From positions 17,884,001-17,948,000 of the forward strand of contig CM061098.1 of the NCBI GenBank assembly GCA_030770545.1: a stretch of 64,000 bases of DNA. The letters run 5' to 3'. How positions within the stretch are numbered: position 1 is the first letter of the stretch; each line of letters begins with the position of its first letter. The DNA comes from Macropodus opercularis. Its lineage: Eukaryota; Chordata; Actinopteri; Anabantiformes; Osphronemidae. The position numbers and the translations under genes are program-made. The notes under the pieces were generated by a model. The model was not told the DNA's origin, ran no database searches, and was given only the letters and a program-made list of their open reading frames with translations. This document shows, piece after piece, positions 53,638-62,872 of this stretch.

Positions 53638-54463
53638 AAGAGGCTAAGCAGAAATGAAGTGCAGTTACTTTGAGACAATGATCTTGTCATGATTTTTACA
53701 CATATATTTACAGATGGTCCCATGGGACCAATGGGCTTCAGGTAGGAAAAGTTGAAGCCACTGGACAATCGGAGACAACAGCTTGTCGCTAATCTTTCAG
53801 CCTTACAACACCACAGACCTCAAACCAAGACCAGGACAACCCAGCCTGTGCAAGTGAAGACAAGCCAACTCCAGACAACAAGGGAGAAGTCGATGCTATT
53901 TGCAAGATGCATTACAAGTGTGATTCACATAGATGTCGGCTCTAAACAGTGTGAGAAACAATGGGACCAAAGTGAAGTTGACATTGCTTTGGGATTTCAC
54001 AAGGAAGCAACAGAAGTACATTGTTGGTCTCACGGGGAGATAAAAGCACGAGGATTGAACCAAGTTATTGTTGTTCAGAAGACAACTGCCCAGAGTAAAA
54101 CAAATAAAGTTCAGACAGTCATCCGTCCATCTACAAACTCCCTGTCATTCATTGTGTAGTTATCAAATTGCTAGTGCAAGAGTAGCAAGGCCTAGACCAA
54201 TAAACGCAGGGAGCCGCACCAGCAACTAAACAGAAACAGATGAGTATAAATACATACACAGAAATTAGACCAGGCCTGAGCAGGAAGCCACTGGGTAGGG
54301 AACCAAAAACGAAACACTGTCTGTGGCCAGAGGAAAGAATCACAACATCGCCTGCACTGTTGCTATGGAAATACAATAAAAATAAATTTAAAAAGGTTGC
54401 TCACACAGCATTTTTTTGTTTGCTGTAGTTTTCTATATACAGTAGTTGTATTTTTGAATTCTT
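53638..54463. other. Stretch with one unrecognised 135-codon frame
   Basis: The plus-strand frame 53752-54159 starts MKPLDNRRQQLVANLSALQH and is rich in glutamine and threonine. It contains no domain I recognise. No promoter, splice site or repeat supports it, so it is not called as a gene. Confidence 0.35.
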
Positions 54464-54540
54464 CCTTAATAAAGTGCTTTGAGATGACCTGTGTTGTGAA
54501 TTACCACTATACAAAGCAAATAAACTAAACGGAATCAAAT
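54464..54540 (+). mobile_element. L2-type LINE 3' tail fragment
   Basis: AATAAAGTGCTTTGAGATGAC, GTGTTGTGAATTACCACTAT and ACAAAGCAAATAAACTAAAC resemble the end of L2 3' UTRs (compare 24990-25079). Only the last about 75 bp remain. Confidence 0.5.
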
Positions 54541-56734
54541 ATAATGTAGGTAAACACAGCACAAGATAATTCATCTGCTTTTCTAGAAGAACATCTCTGA
54601 AAACTCAAGCAGACAGTTGGAAAAATGAGGCATTGGTTCATTGTTACTGTCGTGATCAGCACATATGCAGGAGTAAAGGATGAGAGAGGACAAACGTCAT
54701 GGACCAAACGTTTAGTCAACATCAGAAGCAATGGTTAAAATCACAGGAACTAATAGCAACACAGCCACCACCACAGCTCTGCTTCATGTATTCCTCCCTA
54801 ACGCACATCTCTGACATACTATGTTACTAAGCACGTTTTTGTTTCTAGCTTCAGAGGAGCTGCACAGTAACAAGCGGGCGATGTTCTTGGTATATCAGCT
54901 TTTCTATGAACTTCTGTATTATTTGTGTATGTTATTTCATATTGTCTTTCATTGCACATGTTCTCGTGTCTTTTTTCTCCTGACTGCAGAGTAATTAACA
55001 AATTAAATCTACTGATTTACTTCGGCTGAGCTACTTATTTGCATTAAACCTTAATCTAAAACACTTACAGTCAACTGTCATACGCACACACACCATCAGA
55101 CACAGATTAAGATTTGGTCTGAAGTTGATAAATATGTTCGGCCATTCCAAATTGTTCCTCTTCTTCAATGACTAACCAGGTTGCTAATTCGGTGTGACAT
55201 AATTAATTACAGTCAATTAGGTAAACAGATGGGACAAACAGTGTGTAGAGAGGAGACGGGTATGAGGATCATTAACTTGGGTGGGTGGGTGGATCAGGCT
55301 TCACCACGGCGCCGCCGTGCAGCCGAGAAGACGCTTGTTTGATGTGAGGGAGAGATAATAGAACCATAAACAGATGAAGACAGAGACAGTGATTGGCTAA
55401 ACTGACACTAAGTAATAGTTTGCTCCAATTTGCCACATTGCAGCAGAAGTTGCAAGTCTAATTTGCTTCTCCCTCCTGGGACAGTGAACCTCCCCATAAA
55501 GTCTTAATCACTTCCTAAAGGAGTTTACAATTTGCATCACTTGTGTGTGAAGCCAGTGGCCTAATGTGAGCAGCTGTCTCAAACTTCAAGAGTCCAGTTT
55601 CTATTGCTTTTCTTTACTTGACAGACCCATGTCAGAAAGCGGCTGGTCCTGCTAGAACTGGGTCCGCTGAGGAAGGAACGGGCGGAACCCAGACTTTTCT
55701 GCACACGAGTTTACTGAACCGTTTACTATTAGGTGACTATTGCGATGCTGCGCTTGGTGGCAACAGCAGCAGCGAGACGTGACGTTAGCTTCTGTTAACT
55801 TTGCGTCAACGTAACGGCCTAGACTGAGAATTACAGTATAGTACTGTGAAGCACTGTGAGGGTTAGGGTTAAGAACATTCTATAACAATACTAAAGCAGG
55901 AGACACAACACAGGTGAAAGCAACCACGATAAAGCTAACCACAACTACATCAAACCAAAAAAGGACCAAACCCTTTCAAAACTAAACGCCAAAGCCGGAA
56001 GTCAGGGATGGTGACAGTCCATGTGTCGAGAGGCACTCAAGCAAAGTTGTTCACTGAGTCTTTTCTAATTGCTGCTTTTATTGGCTGCTAAGCGGAGAGT
56101 CTGGGGTTTTCATTTTGAAGGAGTGTTGTCGTTAATCAACCTGACGGGTGATGCGTTCGAAGAAGAACAAGACCTGAAATAACGCTGTATTTAATGATCC
56201 TCCTCTCTGTCTCACTGTCATTGTGCACATAGAGTAGTAGTAGTAGTAGAGTTTAAAAAGCTTTATTTTGTTACAGTTATGCTGTGGGTTACATCTTTTA
56301 TAGACATTTGTAGAGAAACCAGGGTTGCTTAGTTTACTTAAGTTACCAATTCGCATGGTGATTAATTTGTATTTATTCTAAACATCTGGTAGCTCCGGGC
56401 ATCAGAACAGAAAACTGCGACGGCTTGACCACGATTTCAAACCAAGACCGTCCTCTATTTGCACGCTGCTCGGAACAGACAGTTCCCTCACTATTTCACC
56501 AGAAGAAGTCACATCGTCATATTCATTTGACCAGTCTGATCGGTCTCTCTCTCTCTACTACAATAATCTATGCATTATGTCGCTGAATATATATCTGGAA
56601 GTTGAGTCATGTCAGCTGCTCTTCTTTCTGGGCGTTTAGACACATTTCATTGTCTAAGTGGCTTTGTACTAGAGAACATCTGTCCCTATAGATCAGATAG
56701 TGTCGCTGCCACATCTTTCAATTCAATTTCATTT
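54541..56734. other. Non-coding stretch, no gene seen
   Basis: Spacer with a GGGT run near 55280 and a TAG run near 56232-56249. 55280-55320 is briefly GC-rich. No recognised coding sequence or terminus. Confidence 0.45.
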
Positions 56735-57081
56735 CAGTTTTATTCCTATAGCACCAATTCACAACAGCAGTTATACAAGTAACGTTTAAGACCTGACACC
56801 ACTAAACCCAACAAATCCACATAGAGCAGCTTTGAATTGGAGCCGATAAATCGTACATTAACCCTCCAGCAGACCCAGGATCAGTGTGAGAGAACATCTG
56901 CCTTGACTGGTTGCGGTGAAGGGATAGAGAAGAGAGAAAAGAACAACAACAAAACAACAGCAACAACATCAACAAGCAGCAACACACACAGGCAGGATGG
57001 TTGGACCAGCAGCTGAACACTAAGACACACGACTCTGAGTCTGACGATACCTGGAGATGAGAATAGAGAGAGACAGAAAGA
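56735..57081 (-). mobile_element. L2-type LINE 3' UTR, split by the LTR element
   Basis: The reverse complement matches the L2 3' end at 24697-25079 (AGCACCAATTCACAACAGC, CCACATAGAGCAGCTTTGAA, GAGAGAAAAGAACAACAAC). The same LINE resumes at 60183 on the other side of the LTR element. Confidence 0.75.
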
Positions 57082-57336
57082 GCACCTCTTCGCTCCTGTT
57101 TTTCCACGTTGTTGATGCCGTGCGCTTTCAGGTCTGCCCTCGTCTTTGTTCATGCTTCGCACACGTTTTTGTTTGGTATTTCTGCTGCCCTGTTTTGATC
57201 GCCTGGTCCGGCGTTTTTGTTTGTTTTGAACTCGCTCTACTCCGGTTTAAATAAAGTGAGTAATTTAAACTGCCTATCCGCCTGGTCCTTACCGTCGCTG
57301 GCGCTTCCCCTATCCAAGCGCCAGCTACTCATGACA
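57082..57336 (+). repeat. Left LTR, lacking U3 and the start of R
   Basis: It aligns base for base with 59928-60182 (one difference noticed, C/T near 57201/60047). The first 204 bp of the right LTR are missing. The truncation falls about 11 nt after the predicted transcription start. AATAAA is at 57250-57255. A perfect 8-bp stem TGGCGCTT/AAGCGCCA (57299-57323) lies close to the primer site. Confidence 0.85.
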
Positions 57337-57338
57337 GA

Positions 57339-57348
57339 ACGTCCCGAC
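57339..57348 (+). promoter_or_regulatory. Self-priming primer-binding site
   Basis: ACGTCCCGAC, starting 2 nt after the left LTR. It is the exact reverse complement of GTCGGGACGT at 59917-59926, the predicted 5' end of the transcript. No tRNA 3' end (TGG...) is visible here. Confidence 0.65.
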
Positions 57349-57354
57349 CACAAG

Positions 57355-58914
57355 ATGGACCCCGCGGATTCCACCAACGCCACCGACCCCGACCAGGTAA
57401 TCCAAACCCTTTTCAAACTATTGTATTCAATTCCGGATATCCCAGATGCTCAGGTCCGCCTTTCGAGGTTGGACTGGGTGACTGGGGTTTGCACTGCCTG
57501 CCCCTGGCTAAAGGAGCACAAGAGGTTCCCTGGGCTCCTCGCCATGCAGGTCCTGCTTCGAAACCGGGATGCGCCACAGTCAGCCTCTACGCCTCGCCCT
57601 CGTCCACAGTCAGCCTCCACGCCTCGCCCTCGTACACCGTCAGAAATAATTTCACCTACTCTTTGCACCACAATTCTCTCTTCTGGCCTTATGCGCCTCA
57701 GTCCATGCTGTACGCCGGAGCCCGCTCCTCGCCTCTCTCCCTTGGAGGCCCGCCGCATCTGGAAGGAGTTGAAGCTCCAGGCGGACCCACTTTACTCACC
57801 ACCAGCTTCCACCGTTTCAAACTCTGACCATGCTGTTCCACGCCACCCAGAACCTGCTGCCCATGTTCCACGCCACCCAGAACCTGCTGCCCATGTTCCA
57901 CGCCACCCAGAACCTGCTGCCCATGTTCCACGTCACCCAGAACCCACAGCTCCTGCTCCGCGACACCAAGCGCCCGCAGCTCCTGCTCCGCGACACCAAG
58001 CGCCCGCAGCTCCTGCTCCGCGACACCCTGAGCCTGTAGCTCCTGCTCCGCGACACCCTGAGCCTGTAGCTCCTGCTCCGCGACACCCTGAGCCTGTAGC
58101 TCCTGCTCCAAGCCACGCAGACCCAGGTCAGGCCGCTCCATGCTGGACCACTCCTGGACTGCCCCCTGGTTCCGTGTTTTCCCGGGTCGTCACTAACTCT
58201 CGCTGGAGGGAAAGGAGGGAGGTAGTAAATGTGTGGAGGTTAGCTTGGAGCGACGCCTGCTTCCCCAGGCCCCTACAGTGGCTCGGAATGGAGGACGCTC
58301 TCGCCATGCTCACCGCCGACGACCTAGGGGAGGTTCCAGTGCCCTCACGCCATGCTGACCCTGACCACGCAGCCTCACGCCATGCTGACCCTGACCACGC
58401 AGCCTCACGCCATGCTGACTCTGACCACGCAGCCTCACGCCATGCTGACTCTGACCACGTTGCTCCACGCCATGCTGACTCTGACCACGTTGCTCCACGC
58501 CATGCTGATTCTGACACCGCTGCTCCTCGTCATGCAAACTCTGACCACGTTGCTTCACGCCATGCTGATTCTGACACCGCTGCTCCTCGTCATGCAAACT
58601 CTGACCACGTTGCTTCACGTCATGCTGAACGGCACCCTGAGCCCGGAATCATCATGCCTACCACCACGTCCCGCTTCTGGAAACGGAGGGAGGTGGTGGA
58701 CCGGTGGAGGCTGACATGGAGCGACACGTGTTTTCCTAGGCCTTTTCGGTGGCTTGGGTGGGAGGAGGTTCTCACCCGGCTCGCTGCTGCCTGGAACGGA
58801 CACCTGTCCTCCCCCCGCTACGCCGGCCCTCTGTGCCCCAGAACCAACCATGCCTTTGTCTCAGGTCTTCAGAAGCCAACCATACCATGTCAACACCTGT
58901 CTCAGCCACTTTAG
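57355..58914 (+). CDS. Repeat-built protein of the LTR element
   Basis: The ATG at 57355 (CAAGATGG, good context) is the first after the primer site; the frame holds 519 codons. Residues 1-75 (MDPADSTNATDPDQ... to about LLRNRD) take the place of Gag. Residues about 76-160 are proline/serine-rich. Residues 162-251 are nine decapeptides (RHPEPAAHVP, RHQAPAAPAP, RHPEPVAPAP). Residues 282-323 form a module with RREVV, WRL, WSD, CFPRP and WLG. Residues about 331-420 are nine more decapeptides (RHADSDHAAS-type). Residues 439-480 repeat the module (25 of 42 identical). It has no zinc knuckle or catalytic motif. The function is unknown; a structural Gag-like role is only a guess. The frame ends at TAG (58912-58914) but stays open beyond. 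Confidence 0.6.
   Translation: MDPADSTNATDPDQVIQTLFKLLYSIPDIPDAQVRLSRLDWVTGVCTACPWLKEHKRFPGLLAMQVLLRNRDAPQSASTPRPRPQSASTPRPRTPSEIISPTLCTTILSSGLMRLSPCCTPEPAPRLSPLEARRIWKELKLQADPLYSPPASTVSNSDHAVPRHPEPAAHVPRHPEPAAHVPRHPEPAAHVPRHPEPTAPAPRHQAPAAPAPRHQAPAAPAPRHPEPVAPAPRHPEPVAPAPRHPEPVAPAPSHADPGQAAPCWTTPGLPPGSVFSRVVTNSRWRERREVVNVWRLAWSDACFPRPLQWLGMEDALAMLTADDLGEVPVPSRHADPDHAASRHADPDHAASRHADSDHAASRHADSDHVAPRHADSDHVAPRHADSDTAAPRHANSDHVASRHADSDTAAPRHANSDHVASRHAERHPEPGIIMPTTTSRFWKRREVVDRWRLTWSDTCFPRPFRWLGWEEVLTRLAAAWNGHLSSPRYAGPLCPRTNHAFVSGLQKPTIPCQHLSQPL
57838..58107 (+). repeat. 30-bp minisatellite array A, nine units
   Basis: Units of 30 bp (10 codons): four of the CCACGCCACCCAGAACC type, two of the CCGCGACACCAAGCGCC type and three of the CCGCGACACCCTGAGCC type. 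Neighbouring units are almost identical, so they expanded recently in blocks. The frame is kept throughout. Confidence 0.95.
58198..58323 (+). repeat. 42-codon module, copy 1
   Basis: It encodes SRW-RERREVV-WRL-WSD-CFPRP-WLG-ED and is paired with 58669-58794. Tryptophans, RREVV, CFPRP and WLG are conserved between the copies while DNA third positions differ. The latter fits an older duplication than the 30-bp arrays. Confidence 0.85.
58346..58615 (+). repeat. 30-bp minisatellite array B, nine units
   Basis: Units of the CACGCCATGCTGACCCTGAC type, 10 codons each. A two-unit higher-order repeat (CACGCCATGCTGATTCTGAC then CTCGTCATGCAAACTCTGAC) occurs twice at the right end (58496-58615). The frame is kept. 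Confidence 0.95.
58669..58794 (+). repeat. 42-codon module, copy 2
   Basis: Second copy of the RREVV...CFPRP...WLG module, 471 bp after the first and separated from it by array B. Confidence 0.85.
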
Positions 58915-59337
58915 GAGAAGCTTTTTTGCTCATACCTGTCCCCACGGACCCAGGAGAGGCCGCTTCACCCACGACTGCTTTCCCCAGATCTGGAGAGTCT
59001 CTCGGGTTCACACCAGCCGACCGCAGGAGCCAACAACGTCCACCTACGCTCCATAGCCATCGCCGTCGGCTGTCCCGAGGTCCTCTCCATGGCAGATGCC
59101 GGCCGTCCCGCCACGGCAGCCACAGACGCCGACCGCCCAGGTCGCCACGCCATGGTAACCACAAATGGCGACCTCCCAGGTCACCACGCCATGGTAACTA
59201 CAGACGCCGACCGCCCAGGTCACCACGCCATAGCAACAGTCGACGGCCCAGGGTTCTACGCCGCCGTGGCCACGACCGCCGACGTCGACCACCCAGACCC
59301 CCGCACCACTGCAAGTTTTGCCTCAAAAGTTTCCTGA
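58915..59337 (+). CDS. In-frame continuation after the TAG stop
   Basis: The frame of the 519-codon protein stays open for a further 140 codons after the stop, with no other stop until 59337. It contains three 15-residue repeats (PGRHAMVTTNGDL, PGHHAMVTTDADR, PGHHAIATVDG) coded by 45-bp units at about 59128-59250. Translation could reach it by readthrough, or it may be the decayed end of a longer ancestral protein. The competing frame 58749-59840 reads RRRPPRSPRHGN through the same repeats and is less likely. Confidence 0.4.
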   Translation, partial: EKLFCSYLSPRTQERPLHPRLLSPDLESLSGSHQPTAGANNVHLRSIAIAVGCPEVLSMADAGRPATAATDADRPGRHAMVTTNGDLPGHHAMVTTDADRPGHHAIATVDGPGFYAAVATTADVDHPDPRTTASFASKVS

Positions 59338-59710
59338 ACTCGTTCCAAGCCCTCGCCATGTGCGGCCCGCGGGAGGAGCCGCTCACTGTCCTAGTCATGT
59401 GCGGTCCTATGAAAGAATCCGCTTCCTGCCCTTGCCTTGTAACCAGGTGTCCTGGTATTGTGCGGCCTGGAGGGCTCACGCAGGCTTCTGGTTCTGGCGA
59501 CCCCAGGAGGGGTCCGCCCTCTGTTCCTGGCTCTGGCGACCCCAGGAGGGGTCCGCCTTCTGTTCTTGGCTCTGGCGACCCCAGGAGGGGTTCGTTTTCT
59601 GTTCCTGTTCCGGCGACCCGAGAGGGGAGGGACTGCGTCTTGTTTGGTCCCTCCTCCCGCCCGACCTTGTGTGGATTCGACAAGGTTGGGCCGTCTGGAA
59701 TCCGGCCCTT
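59338..59710 (+). repeat. 45-bp repeat array before the polypurine tract
   Basis: About three and a half units of the GGCTCTGGCGACCCCAGGAG type at 59486-59625. The rest is GC-rich interior of the LTR element with no clear frame. Confidence 0.7.
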
Positions 59711-59723
59711 GAGGGGGGGGCTC
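59711..59723 (+). promoter_or_regulatory. Polypurine tract
   Basis: GAGGGGGGGGCTC lies directly before the right LTR (TGTCACG). This is the expected site of plus-strand priming in LTR elements. Confidence 0.7.
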
Positions 59724-60182
59724 TGTCACGATCGGCAGTTTGGCCGATCTGACTTTTATTGTGTTGGAGCTCCGCTCGGACACTTAATGTGGCGGGTTCC
59801 GCCGGACGCTTCCTCACCATCCCCGCCAGCTTTGTTTTGATTATCACAGATTGTTTTCACCTGCACCTTGTTTAGTTCTTGTACAGCATTTAAGCCCCGC
59901 TCCCCGACACAACAGTGTCGGGACGTCGCACCTCTTCGCTCCTGTTTTTCCACGTTGTTGATGCCGTGCGCTTTCAGGTCTGCCCTCGTCTTTGTTCATG
60001 CTTCGCACACGTTTTTGTTTGGTATTTCTGCTGCCCTGTTTTGATCGTCTGGTCCGGCGTTTTTGTTTGTTTTGAACTCGCTCTACTCCGGTTTAAATAA
60101 AGTGAGTAATTTAAACTGCCTATCCGCCTGGTCCTTACCGTCGCTGGCGCTTCCCCTATCCAAGCGCCAGCTACTCATGACA
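59724..60182 (+). repeat. Right LTR, complete
   Basis: It runs from TGTCACGATCGG to CTACTCATGACA (inverted TGTCA/TGACA ends). A TATA-like ATTTAAG is at 59888-59894. A perfect stem-loop CCCGACAC-AACA-GTGTCGGG spans 59903-59922, with the transcript start predicted near 59915. AATAAA is at 60096-60101. U3 is thus about 190 bp, R about 200 bp and U5 about 60 bp. Confidence 0.85.
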
Positions 60183-60880
60183 GAAAACCAGAGGAGCTCA
60201 GTGAATCAAGGAGGTTCCCGCTACTGTAGGAGAAATGTGACGTCTCTTCCTGAGTCCAGTCAGACTCTGCTGCAGCATTTGAATTAACTGGAGGCTTTTT
60301 AAAGAGTCATTGGTTCAAACTATGAGCAGGGAGACACAGTCGTCCAGCCTGGAGGAACTAATGCAGGGATTCATGTTTCAGCATCACTCTGTGACAGGAT
60401 CCTCCTCATTTTAGCAACATTCCTCAGGTGGAAGTAGGAGGTTTAGAGATTCTATAATGTAGGATGTGAAGGAGAGAACTGGGTCAAAGATGACACCAAG
60501 GTTCCTACAGTAGAACCTGAAGATAACGTTATGTCATCCAGAGAAACAATCTGATTCAATAATGAGTCTCTCTGGTTTTTAGCACCAATTATAATAACCT
60601 CAGTTTTATCTGAATTCAGTTGTAGAAAGTTATGGGGCATCCAGGATTTGATATCATTTAAACAAGTTTGAAGTTTGACTCATTGGTTTGTTTCCTCTGG
60701 TTTCATAGACAAATATAACTGAGTATCATCTGCATAGCAGTGAAAATTTCTAGAATGTTTCCTAATAATATTACCAAGGGGAGACATGTAGAGACTGAAA
60801 AGTATTGGACCAAGCACAGAACCTTGTGGAACAACAAAGCTAATTGTTGTGCGGATGGAAGATTGATCATGCAAGATTGA
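60183..60880 (-). pseudogene. L2-type LINE reverse transcriptase, C-terminal part
   Basis: The minus frame 60680-60874 reads SFVVPQGSVLGPILFSLYMSPLG and the catalytic HCYADDTQLYLS. 60452-60640 reads FLQLNSDKTEVIIIGAK. Below that, frames with ILSQSDAE and SSRLDDC continue to 60190. Frames are shifted and stops are present. It is the same LINE copy as 56735-57081, split by the LTR element; its 5' part is missing beyond about 60880. Confidence 0.75.
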
Positions 60881-61367
60881 TGTTGTTTATGCTTAAACTC
60901 TGGGAAGTGAGATTGGTGAATACTGAAAATTGAGCAGGGTGTATTGAGAGAGAGGCTAAACCCAGACTATGAGTGTGGCTGAGTCGTGTGAAAACTGAGA
61001 ATGATCTGAGTCACTAAGACAGAGAGAGAGAGTGAATGAATGAATGAATGAGGACCCAACAGCAAAAGAAGAGGGTCACGACCAGAGTGAAAACATGAGC
61101 ACAACAAGACTTGACAAACGATGACATGACTTGACTTACAAAACATGACTTGACTTAACTTGATTGAACTGGCTTGACTTAACATAGCACAGAAACATGA
61201 CAAAGAAATCGCGAGACGGGTACCAGCATGCCAGACCATAACACAGACCACAAACCGACAAAGATAGGAAGGAGGGAAGCTTAAATAGGACTAAACGGGA
61301 AACGACATGTTGAGAAGCACAGAGGGAGAACGTGACATCATGGAGACAGACCGGAAGCCTGGAGCCC
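60881..61367. other. Non-coding stretch, no gene seen
   Basis: A/G-rich sequence with a GA run (61021-61032), a TGAA run (61033-61052) and loosely repeated ACTTGACTTA motifs (61110-61180). No termini recognised. Confidence 0.45.
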
Positions 61368-61600
61368 TCAGAGCTCTGAGAGACGGATTGTGTTCCTTGT
61401 TAACAATGATGAGGCACAAGTTATTTTTGTAATTTTATTTGGACACAGCAAAATTAGAGACAAAGTAACACGACATTCCATGTCAGAGGAGGTGGTGATG
61501 TACAGCTGGGTATCGTCAGCATAACTATGGACGTTTATGCAATTAAGTGACAGCATGTAGACATTAAAAAGAGCCTGACCTAAAGCTGACCCCTATTTAA
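61368..61600 (-). pseudogene. L2-type LINE RT fragment, second copy
   Basis: The minus strand reads SALGQALFNVYMLSLNCINV followed by HSYADDTQLYITTSS (catalytic YADD near 61505-61520), then loses similarity. It is an independent, heavily truncated copy. Confidence 0.65.
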
Positions 61601-62088
61601 AATAATGATGTACTGTAGGTATGTGATGTAAACAGCAGGTTTTATTTGTGATGCTTTAACCAAGCTTAGCTTCAGGCGAGAGAGACAAACACAGAGCTAG
61701 TCCAGAGTTGCAGCCACACCCATAAAAGAATAACAAAGAGTAACTAATAGGAAGAAAATGATATTGATAACAGCAATAACAGCACAGCACAAGGCCAAAT
61801 ACAACAATGACCAACGAGTTAACGCCTGATCAGACTCAACACTTCACATTAGTGACTCAACCAAACATCGTCCACCGTGAAGGTAATGTTCCACGCAGGC
61901 AGAAGTAAACTCTCCCTATAATGAAAGGACAAACCACAGCATCTCCACCAGGGAAGCCCACTATGGCCCACACAGCCCCCAGACCACAGCCCCTACAGGA
62001 ATATTCTGCTATACTGAACTTTCTTTTAAATTGTTTGATTTCTTGTTTTGATTTTTCCATTGCAAATATGGATCTGTAGTTGCCTTTC
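61601..62088. other. Non-coding stretch, no gene seen
   Basis: Spacer; the minus-strand frame 61857-62060 has no recognisable domain. Confidence 0.5.
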
Positions 62089-62121
62089 TTAACCCTGGTG
62101 CAGCCTTCGATGGGTCTAAAT

Positions 62122-62630
62122 CAGGGGTGTCAAACTCAAATACACAGTGGGCCAAAATTGAAAACTGGAACGAAGTCGCGGGCCAACATTGATATTTACT
62201 GGGAAAAAAACATGGGTATGGAACAAGCAAAGCTTGACTAGACTATTTCCGTAAGAAAATGCTCTGTGAATGCTGTAATGCTGAATTTATTCCCAAGAAC
62301 CGTTGACGGTAACTGGAGAGTTTAAAAAGTTCTTAAAGGTAGTTTAAGAAAAATCCAAGTGGTAAAAAAAAAAGAGCTAAACATGTTCAGAACAAGTTAA
62401 GGGTCTTAAATTTCAAATTTCAATTTTCACGGTGCCAGTATTAGCATACGTTCTCTATGACTATGGTCAACAGAGGAGTGGGCGTTAATGGGTCCTCTCG
62501 CGATTGACGCCACCAAAACGCCAACAGAGAATTCTGGGATTTGTAGTATTAGCGGTACATGATAATTACCGGCGGGCCAGCTCTAATAGTAATTTGGTAT
62601 GGCTTCGCGGGCCAGAGTTTGACACCTATG
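62122..62630. mobile_element. hAT-type non-autonomous element
   Basis: It starts CAGGGGTGTCAAACTC and ends GAGTTTGACACCTATG (inverted termini). A perfect 8-bp duplication GTCTAAAT (62114-62121 and 62631-62638) flanks it. 8-bp duplications and CA-starting termini are typical of hAT elements. It contains no transposase. Confidence 0.85.
62238..62420 (-). mobile_element. Helitron-like 3' end fragment inside the hAT element
   Basis: Read on the minus strand it ends TGCTGAATTT-side ... CATTCACAGAGCATTTTCTT, GGAAATAG, CTAG (62238-62241), the same terminus as the units at 17741-24105 (which read CATTCACAGTGCATTTTCTT...CTAG). The similarity extends into CAGCATTACAGCATTCACAG and the GGTTCTTGGGAATAA region. 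The 5' limit near 62420 is approximate. Confidence 0.6.
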
Positions 62631-62872
62631 GTCTAAATGAAAACAGGAGGCTCAAAGCTCAAAAACCACCCAAGGGTTGGATAAAACAGCCGCAGACAGA
62701 TGATAAATCACAACACGCTTCATCTAGATGAACGGTTGGATGATCTTGTTCATCATAGACCCAGACGTGTTCATTGCTTGGATGTAACACCCACAAAGGC
62801 TGTTTGATCCACAGTGGATTACAGTAGTTACAGTGGAGTCGATTTGACTCCTCCAAGGCTGCAGAGGGTTAA

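Larger units (their letters stand above)
57082..60182 (+). mobile_element. Non-autonomous, self-priming LTR retrotransposon
   Basis: It has a right LTR of 459 bp (59724-60182), a left LTR of 255 bp that matches its last 255 bp with one mismatch seen, a primer site complementary to its own transcript start, a G-rich polypurine tract and a 2.4-kb interior. The interior encodes one large repeat-rich protein and no protease, RT, RNase H or integrase. Self-priming is established for Tf1 of fission yeast and proposed for the related vertebrate sushi group, so a gypsy relative of that kind probably supplies the enzymes. The LTRs are nearly identical, so insertion is recent. It sits in an L2 3' UTR; GAAAG/GAAAA next to the ends may be the target duplication. 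Confidence 0.75.
62089..62872. mobile_element. TTAA-type MITE containing a nested hAT element
   Basis: TTAACCCTGGTGCAGCCTTC at the left and GGCTGCAGAGGGTTAA at the right, with TTAA at both ends (62089-62092, 62869-62872). After removal of the nested element it matches the copy at 52428-52694 (GAAAACAGGAGGCTCAAAGC, CATCTAGATGAACGGTTGG). Confidence 0.85.

Noticed and set aside
58346..58615. Regular 30-bp repeats resembling a CRISPR array
   Set aside because: The units are contiguous without spacers, keep a reading frame, and lie in a eukaryotic LTR element. They are a coding minisatellite.
57450..58618. Minus-strand repeat-rich frames of 99-147 codons opposite the LTR-element protein
   Set aside because: In-phase 30-bp repeats leave all frames open on both strands; the plus strand has the start after the primer site and the conserved 42-residue module.
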